Shown: piece after piece, positions 45,322 to 50,628 of the stretch
Layout of the letters: the number at the start of each line of letters is the position of its first letter
Position numbering within the stretch: the stretch's first letter is position 1
Assembly (NCBI RefSeq): GCF_022763525.1
Contig: NZ_JALEGG010000189.1
Span: 1-50,628 of the forward strand
Direction of reading: 5' to 3'
From: Acidovorax sp.
GTDB taxonomy: Bacteria > Pseudomonadota > Gammaproteobacteria > Burkholderiales > Burkholderiaceae_C
Length of the DNA: 50,628 bases
Translations under genes and position numbers: made by a program
The notes under the pieces: model-generated
The model's database searches: none
The model's input: only the letters and a program-made list of their open reading frames with translations
Told to the model about the DNA's origin: nothing

Positions 45322-46006
45322 CTGCCAACGAATCCATCCACCCATCCGCATCCACGGCCCGCGCAGGCTGCCCGTGGTTGTAGCCGTAGGTGACCAGCAC
45401 GACCGGGCAACCGGCCGCGCGCGCCGCCTGCGCGTCGTTGCTCGAATCGCCCACCATCAGCGTGCGAGCCGGGGCTGTCCCCAGCGCTTCGCAGGTCTTG
45501 ACGAGGGGCAGCGGGTCGGGCTTCTTGCGCTCGAAAGCATCGCCGCCGAACACTTGCGAAAAGAAGCCGCTCAGGCCCTTGGCTTCCAGCAACGGCAGCG
45601 CAAATGCGGTGGGTTTGTTGGTCAGGCACGCCAGGCGCAGCCCGGCCGCACGCAAGGCCGCAAGCCCCTCGGCAACACCGGGGTACACCACCGCGTACTG
45701 GCCATTGATGGCCAGGTAGTGGCGCTGGTAGCTGGCCCAGGCGTCGGGATACATTGCATCAATCTTGAGAGCACGCTGCGCCTTGTCCATGGGCGGCACC
45801 ACGTGATTGAGCACGGAACGCAGCAGATGCTCCGAGCCCTTGCCCACCATCGATTCGATGGCACTCGCATCGATGGGCGGCTGGCCCAGGTCCCGCAGCA
45901 TGCGGTTGAGGGCCTCGCTGAAATCGCCCAGGGTGTCCACCATGGTGCCGTCGAGGTCGATGATCGCGGCATCCAGGCGGGACGGGTCTACAGGAATCAA
46001 GTTCAC
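45305..46006 (-). CDS. gph: HAD-family phosphoglycolate phosphatase
   Basis: Dephosphorylates 2-phosphoglycolate, a by-product of DNA repair. The 233-residue product shows the HAD motifs: IIDLDGTMVDTLGDF, the threonine in LACLTNKPTAF, the lysine in ERKKPDPLPL, and MVGDSSNDAQAARAAG. The start is a GTG at 46006. The last residues (LLQK) come from a family B repeat. Other HAD substrates cannot be excluded. Confidence 0.88.
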   Translation of the reverse strand: MNLIPVDPSRLDAAIIDLDGTMVDTLGDFSEALNRMLRDLGQPPIDASAIESMVGKGSEHLLRSVLNHVVPPMDKAQRALKIDAMYPDAWASYQRHYLAINGQYAVVYPGVAEGLAALRAAGLRLACLTNKPTAFALPLLEAKGLSGFFSQVFGGDAFERKKPDPLPLVKTCEALGTAPARTLMVGDSSNDAQAARAAGCPVVLVTYGYNHGQPARAVDADGWMDSLAELLQK

Positions 46007-46089
46007 AACGGCCGATAAAAGTTGGGGAAGCCGCGAATGTTACGGCCCCAACGTGTGCGGGGCAGCGGCGGCGCGCGGCCGCCGCCCCG

Positions 46090-46389
46090 TCACCCCATGC
46101 GAACGGCTTCGGCCTGGTAGATGGCCATCTGCGGGCTGCCGTCGCAAAGCTCGGCCATGGCCTGTGCAAACTTGCGCGAGGCGTCCACCCGGAAATGGGC
46201 CTGCAGTGCGGCCATATCGCTCCACCGCTCCACGAACACGAAGCGCAGCGCCTGCTGAACGTCGCGGCTGACTTCGTGCGAAACGCACCCGGGCTCCGAG
46301 CGGGAGCGCAGGACGTGCTCCACGGCCAGCCGCTGGACCTGGGCCTGAGTGTCTTCGCGTGCGACGACGTGGCCGATGACGATGATCAT
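46090..46389 (-). CDS. ABM-domain putative monooxygenase
   Basis: A 99-residue ferredoxin-like protein of the antibiotic biosynthesis monooxygenase family: MIIVIGHVVAREDTQAQVQR at the start, EPGCVSHEVSRD in the middle, VFVERWSDMAALQAHF and the conserved pattern HFRVDASRKFAQAM. Many members are quinol monooxygenases or have no known substrate. It lies between gph and the SH3-like gene on the same strand. Confidence 0.82.
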   Translation of the reverse strand: MIIVIGHVVAREDTQAQVQRLAVEHVLRSRSEPGCVSHEVSRDVQQALRFVFVERWSDMAALQAHFRVDASRKFAQAMAELCDGSPQMAIYQAEAVRMG

Positions 46390-46440
46390 GGTGTGCCTTG
46401 TGCTCGATGATGGTGACCAGCGGATTATTCGCCACCCCGT

Positions 46441-47964
46441 TCACCGCAGGCTCAGCGTCTGCCGCCTCCAGGCCGGATCCTGCCAGCGTTGGAACACCGG
46501 CAGGGCCGCGATGTCGCCCGTCACGCGCTCGGTGGTCAGCCCGTCCAGGCGCACCACCTCAAAGCTCTTGCGGTAGCGGCCCTGGCCCCGGGCTTCGCGG
46601 GCCACCAGCATCTGCTGGCCGCCGGGCACCCACCCGGCCCATTCGGCCACGCCGGTTTCGGGTGTGGCCGCCGCGGGGGGCAGCACGTCGGCTACCCAGC
46701 CGCCTTCGCTCTTGCGCAGCACCCACAGCTCGCGCCAGCCTTCCATCGGCTGCACGGCCAGCGCCACGGCCGTGCCTTCGCGGTTGGTGCTGGCCGATGC
46801 CGTCCACACCACGCCGTAGGTGCAGCGGCGCAGCAGCGGGACCTGGGCGCCATGCTGGGCGTCCACGAGCAACACGCAGGTTTCACCAGCGGCGCCGGGC
46901 TGGGTCAGAACCACGGGGCGATTGCTGGTGGCGGCAGTGGCAGGCAGTGCTGCAGGCACCAGGGCCCAGCGCACGGCCCCCACGCGCATGGCGGCATCGT
47001 TGTAGGCGCTCTGATCCTCGTCCGTCAGCTCCGCCTTGTTCACGCCAGAGAACTCGGTCAGCGCGCGTGCGGCAGCGGCCGCCACGGCCGGGTCGGCCCC
47101 GTTCTTGCGCGCCTGCTGGAAGGCCGTGGCCCCCCACACGCTGGCGCGACGCATCTGCACGCGGTTGCGCAGGTAGCCGGGCAGGCCGGTCACGTCCACG
47201 CGCTCCAGCACGTCGGCCTGCCAAGCGGTGACCTTGGCGCGCTCGTGCGCAGGCAGGTCGGGGTTGAGGCATTCGGGGCGTGTCAGCGCCAGGGCGGCGC
47301 GGGCACGCTGCCCGGCATCGGCCGCGGGCATGGCCAGCAGGCGGCGGAAGGCTTCGCCCTCGTAGCAGACCTGCATGCGGCCTTCGACCTCGTAGGTGGC
47401 GAAACGCACGCCGTAGCCGCTTGCCACGTCCAGGTGCGCCGACAGCATGGCGCCCGAGGCCTTGCCGGGCACGGCAGCCGAGGCGCGGCGCGCCAGCCGG
47501 TCGGCAAAGGTGCCCAGCGCATCGAAGGCCAGCGCGCCCTCCACGCCCGCCAGTGTCTGGGCCGGAGCGGCCTGCAGGTAGGCGGCCGTCAGGCCGATGC
47601 CCAGCGCCTCAGCGCCCGGCGTGTCTTGCACGAAGCGCACCACGGCCAGCAGTGCCGGCGCCTCGGTCTCGGTGAGCGCCACGCGGCGCACTTCGCTGGC
47701 GCGGATGAAGCCGCCGCGTTCGCGCTTGTGATCCCACACCTGCAGGTAGTCCAGGCGTTCGCCGCGCACTTCCAGCACTTCACCCTGCCAAAACACGGTC
47801 TGCTGCTGGGCGCCATCGCGCGGGGCAGCGCGCAGGCTGGCCTGGTCTTGCACCACGATGGCACTGCCCAGGGTGCCTGTGGGGGACGTGGGAGCGGCGT
47901 CGGCCGCCACGGTGGCTGCGGCGCTGGCCACGGCCACCACCAGGGTTGCGAGGGTGGCGTTCAT
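46441..47964 (-). CDS. Secreted protein with SH3-like domain, function unknown
   Basis: A 507-residue exported protein. Residues 1-23 are a signal peptide (LATLVVAVASAAATVAADA). Residues about 33-95 look like a bacterial SH3 domain (DQASLRAAPRDGA, then VFWQGEVLEVRGERLDYLQV). The remaining 400 residues are not recognised; several cysteines are present (CYEGEAFRRLL and others). The start at 47964 has GGAG eight bases upstream; an ATG at 47970 overlaps the preceding stop. It is translationally coupled to the SPFH gene. Confidence 0.7.
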   Translation of the reverse strand: MNATLATLVVAVASAAATVAADAAPTSPTGTLGSAIVVQDQASLRAAPRDGAQQQTVFWQGEVLEVRGERLDYLQVWDHKRERGGFIRASEVRRVALTETEAPALLAVVRFVQDTPGAEALGIGLTAAYLQAAPAQTLAGVEGALAFDALGTFADRLARRASAAVPGKASGAMLSAHLDVASGYGVRFATYEVEGRMQVCYEGEAFRRLLAMPAADAGQRARAALALTRPECLNPDLPAHERAKVTAWQADVLERVDVTGLPGYLRNRVQMRRASVWGATAFQQARKNGADPAVAAAAARALTEFSGVNKAELTDEDQSAYNDAAMRVGAVRWALVPAALPATAATSNRPVVLTQPGAAGETCVLLVDAQHGAQVPLLRRCTYGVVWTASASTNREGTAVALAVQPMEGWRELWVLRKSEGGWVADVLPPAAATPETGVAEWAGWVPGGQQMLVAREARGQGRYRKSFEVVRLDGLTTERVTGDIAALPVFQRWQDPAWRRQTLSLR

Positions 47965-47966
47965 GT

Positions 47967-49304
47967 TCATTGCTCCGTGGTGGTTGCGGTGGCGTCGTCT
48001 GCAGCCGTGGCCTGCCCCCCGGCCTGGGCGTTGCGCTGGCCGCCCAGCAGTGCGGCGCCAATGAAGTCGCCGTTGGTGGGCGGGGGCGCGATGATGACCT
48101 GGATCTTGTCCGAGAGCTTGTCGGCCAGCGTCTTCTGGATGAGCAGCGGGTGCTTGGTCACCAGCGCCCCTTCGCGCGCCATCTGCTCGGCGTTCACCTT
48201 GCCGATGCGGTCCATGCGGTAGGCCTCGGCTTCGGCCAGTTTCTGGCGGGCTTCGGCCTCGCCCGCGGCTTCGATGCGGCGGGCTTGGGCGGCACCTTCG
48301 GCGGCCTTCACGCGGGCCACGCGCTCGGCCTCGGCCTCCAGCTGGCGCTGCTCGATCTGGCGCTGCTTGAAGGGCAGCACATGCTTCATGGCTTCTTCCT
48401 GGGCCTTGGCGGCAATGACCTGCTCGCGCGCAGCGGCCTCGGCGGCCACCTCGCGGCGCACCTTCTCGGCGGTGGCGTCCAGCTCGTTTTCCTTCACGCG
48501 CTTGTCTTTCAGCTCCAGCGTGTAGCGCATCTTTTCCGAAGCCAGCTCCTCAGCCAGCAGGCTGTCCATGCCGCGGCGGTATTCGGCGGGCAGGTCCACC
48601 TTGCCGATCTGCACGCTGCGCAAGGTCACGCCGTCCGCAGCCAGTCGGGCACGCAGTTCGGTTTCGATGGTCTGCGCAATCTCGGCACGCTTGGACGAGA
48701 AGATCTCCCGCACCGTGTAGCGGGCAAACACCTTGTAGACCAGGCCCTGCACCGCTGGCTCCACGATGTCGGCCCCCACGTTGTCGGGCAGGTTGCCGCT
48801 GCGCACGGCGGGCGAGTTGGGGTCGAGGGCGTAGCGCACGCTCAGGTCCAGGCCCAGCGAGAGGCCTTCCACCGACTGCAGCGGCGCGCTGCCGTTGGCC
48901 TGGCGCATCGCCTCGGGGCGGTAGCTCTGGTCGCGTAGCGAAAAGACACGCACGGTGTGCAGACCCGGCACCACCCACACGCCGCCATCGCGCCACAGGC
49001 TCACCGAGCCGGTGAACTGGTTCATGCGCACGCCCAGGTCGCCCTGCGCCAGGTGCTGCACCGGCGGGTTGCGATACACCATCAGGCCCGCTGCCGCCAC
49101 CACGGTGCCCGCGGCCAGCCAGCGCACGGTGCGGGCCGTGGGCAGGAGGTAGGCCCAGTTCAGGGGCGCTGCCGGGGCGGTGTCCACTGCGGCCGTGCCT
49201 TTTTGCAGGTCAGCATCCATCACGGGCTCTGCGCCGGTCTCGGGCAAAGAGGTGGAGGAGCGGCCCTTCAGGGTCTGCACGATGCGGTTCCAGGTGGCTT
49301 TCAT
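47967..49304 (-). CDS. SPFH/prohibitin-family membrane protein
   Basis: A 445-residue protein with one N-terminal membrane helix (about 59-76) and an SPFH domain (LGVRMNQFTGSVSLWRDGGV, IVEPAVQGLVYKVFARYTVR, LRARLAADGVTLRSVQIGKV). A long Ala/Glu-rich coiled coil follows (about 250-395). Such proteins form large rings that shape membrane microdomains and modulate proteases. It overlaps the SH3-like gene by four bases or less, so the pair probably work together in the envelope. The start at 49304 is preceded by GAGAGA. Confidence 0.85.
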   Translation of the reverse strand: MKATWNRIVQTLKGRSSTSLPETGAEPVMDADLQKGTAAVDTAPAAPLNWAYLLPTARTVRWLAAGTVVAAAGLMVYRNPPVQHLAQGDLGVRMNQFTGSVSLWRDGGVWVVPGLHTVRVFSLRDQSYRPEAMRQANGSAPLQSVEGLSLGLDLSVRYALDPNSPAVRSGNLPDNVGADIVEPAVQGLVYKVFARYTVREIFSSKRAEIAQTIETELRARLAADGVTLRSVQIGKVDLPAEYRRGMDSLLAEELASEKMRYTLELKDKRVKENELDATAEKVRREVAAEAAAREQVIAAKAQEEAMKHVLPFKQRQIEQRQLEAEAERVARVKAAEGAAQARRIEAAGEAEARQKLAEAEAYRMDRIGKVNAEQMAREGALVTKHPLLIQKTLADKLSDKIQVIIAPPPTNGDFIGAALLGGQRNAQAGGQATAADDATATTTEQ

Positions 49305-49536
49305 GGTGTTTCTCTCTCTCGGGTTGGTTCGGTGTTGTTGTCGGTCTCTGGGCCGCCGCCATGGCAGGCTCATTGGGGACCGATTGTTCGAATCCACCCC
49401 GGAAGCAACAACGCGGCGCGCAGCCCAAACGCCTCACGCCGGCCGCGCGAACGTTCCGTGCCCGGAAGAAAAACTCACACCGCCAGTCCTGGGCGGCCGG
49501 GATAATCCGCCCACCCCCACTGCCCCGCCCTCCGCC

Positions 49537-50256
49537 ATGACCCGCATCGCCGTGATCGAAGACGACCTGCCCACCAGCAACCAGCTGGCCGGCTGGATTG
49601 CCAGCGCCCGCAGCGGCATCGTGATCGACCAGTGGTTCACCCGCGACGACGCCGAGGCCGCCCTGGCGCGCGAGCACTACGACGCCGTGGTGCTCGACAT
49701 CGAGCTGGGCCGCGAGCGCCATGCAGGCGTGGCGCTGATCAACGCGATCAACAAGCGCCGCCAGGGCACGCCCGTGCTGGTGGTGTCGGCCATGCCGGCA
49801 GCCATCTACCGCAGCATCATGAAAGCGCTGGACGCGTGGGACTACCTGCAGAAAACCACGTTCGAGGAGTCCGACTTCATCGAGACCTTCCTGGACATCC
49901 TGCGCACTGCCACCCCCGTGTCCGCAGCGCCGGCTGCTCCCGCGGGCGACGCCCTGGTGCTGGACCCGCTGTGGCAGCGCAGCCCCACCTGGCGCGGCGA
50001 GCGCATCAACCTGCCGTTGACGGCCCAGCGCATCCTGGCCACGCTGCACCAGCGCAGCGGCGAAGTGGTCTCGTACGACGAGCTGTTCGAGGTGGTGAAA
50101 AGCGGGCGCAACCGCGACAACGTGCGCAAGCATGTGAGCACCATCCGGGAGGCGCTGCGTGAAGTGGACCCGAGCTTTGAAGGCATCGAGAACGTGCCGA
50201 TGCGCGGATTCCGGTGGGTGGGCTTGCCCGCCTCGGCGGGCAGCAAGCGCCCATGA
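49537..50256 (+). CDS. Response regulator with winged-helix DNA-binding domain
   Basis: A 239-residue regulator. The receiver has IAVIEDDLPTSNQLAGWIAS and the phosphoacceptor aspartate in AVVLDIELGRERHAG. The C-terminal domain (about 150-235) fits an OmpR-type winged helix: LPLTAQRILATLHQRSGEVV and NVRKHVSTIREALREVDP. It overlaps the sensor kinase start by four bases and is divergent from the SPFH operon. Confidence 0.86.
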   Translation: MTRIAVIEDDLPTSNQLAGWIASARSGIVIDQWFTRDDAEAALAREHYDAVVLDIELGRERHAGVALINAINKRRQGTPVLVVSAMPAAIYRSIMKALDAWDYLQKTTFEESDFIETFLDILRTATPVSAAPAAPAGDALVLDPLWQRSPTWRGERINLPLTAQRILATLHQRSGEVVSYDELFEVVKSGRNRDNVRKHVSTIREALREVDPSFEGIENVPMRGFRWVGLPASAGSKRP

Positions 50257-50628
50257 AACGCCTGCTGCGCCCCGCGCTGGAAATACCGCGCCTGGAGATG
50301 CCCCGCCTGGGCCTGCCCGCATTCCGCCTGCGCATCCTCGTGCGCGGGGTGTTCCTGCTGCTGGCCGTGGCCACCCTGGCGCTCAGCGTGGTGCTGCTCA
50401 AGGAAGAAAAGGAGCGCGCCTGGCAGAGTTACCAGCATGGCTTCGAGCGCAGCCAGGCCGAGGTGATGGCGCGGCTGCGCCACCCTTCGGGCCAACTGGC
50501 GCTGCTCAACGCGCACCTGCAGGGCCAGGCCGCCACGCCGCTGGCGCCGCTGTTGCTGCCGTATTCGGCCATCGACTTCGACGACCAGAACAAGGCCCAG
50601 CAGGCGGTGGAGATGACGGGCTGCTCCG
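50253..50628 (+). CDS. Sensor histidine kinase, N-terminal part only
   Basis: The first 125 residues of a membrane sensor, cut by the window end. A basic start is followed by one membrane helix (about 28-48, ILVRGVFLLLAVATLALSVV) and the start of a periplasmic region. Kinase motifs lie outside the window, so the call rests on the four-base overlap (ATGA) with the response regulator gene and the sensor-like layout. Confidence 0.65.
   Translation, partial: MKRLLRPALEIPRLEMPRLGLPAFRLRILVRGVFLLLAVATLALSVVLLKEEKERAWQSYQHGFERSQAEVMARLRHPSGQLALLNAHLQGQAATPLAPLLLPYSAIDFDDQNKAQQAVEMTGCS

Overview
The window looks like a chromosomal segment of a high-GC betaproteobacterium of the family Comamonadaceae, probably Acidovorax or a near relative. 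This is inferred from the spc ribosomal operon, the glycerol ABC transporter cluster, the recG-oxyR pair, the trpE-chorismate mutase-trpG order and two families of palindromic repeats. No phage, IS element, CRISPR array, tRNA or rRNA was seen. Nearly all genes look like native housekeeping or signalling genes.

Layout. 1-4797 (minus strand): spc ribosomal operon from its own promoter through rplN, rplX, rplE, rpsN, rpsH, rplF, rplR, rpsE, rpmD, rplO to the start of secY. 4806-15730: a complete glycerol regulon. It has glpD, a GlpSTPQ-U-V type glycerol ABC importer on the minus strand, and the repressor glpR and kinase glpK on the plus strand. 15891-18347: proC, an AraC-type regulator and ubiA. 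18499-25092: a signalling cluster with a hybrid kinase carrying three receivers, a stand-alone CheR, a receiver-less CheB, a receiver-kinase and a single receiver. 25294-29180: dps, oxyR and recG. 29384-32954: HD-GYP protein, pfkB and queA. 32973-35269: a small membrane/XRE/secreted-protein operon divergent from a lipoprotein across an AT-rich palindromic control region. 35469-42643: ung and a trp operon with leader peptide (trpL-trpE-chorismate mutase-trpG-dinB-lysE-trpD-hypothetical-trpC). 42803-46389: chalcone-isomerase-like protein, chemoreceptor, gph and a small monooxygenase. 46441-50628: secreted SH3-like protein, SPFH/prohibitin protein and a divergent two-component pair cut by the window end.

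Most interesting signals: (1) the two glycerol-importer ATPases carry complementary defects that predict one consensus and one degenerate ATP site; (2) a 151-bp imperfect palindrome at 35322-35472 whose non-Watson-Crick transition pairs are all G-U if read as plus-strand RNA; (3) GC-rich repeats, one of them inside the recG helicase domain in frame; (4) a second repeat family that lies inside ubiA and forms the C-termini of two convergent genes; (5) an intrinsic-terminator-like hairpin just ahead of ubiA; (6) a 12-bp sequence shared by the glpD and glpS/glpR control regions; (7) CheR and CheB coupled to histidine kinases without a chemoreceptor. All calls come from reading the sequence; no database search was possible.
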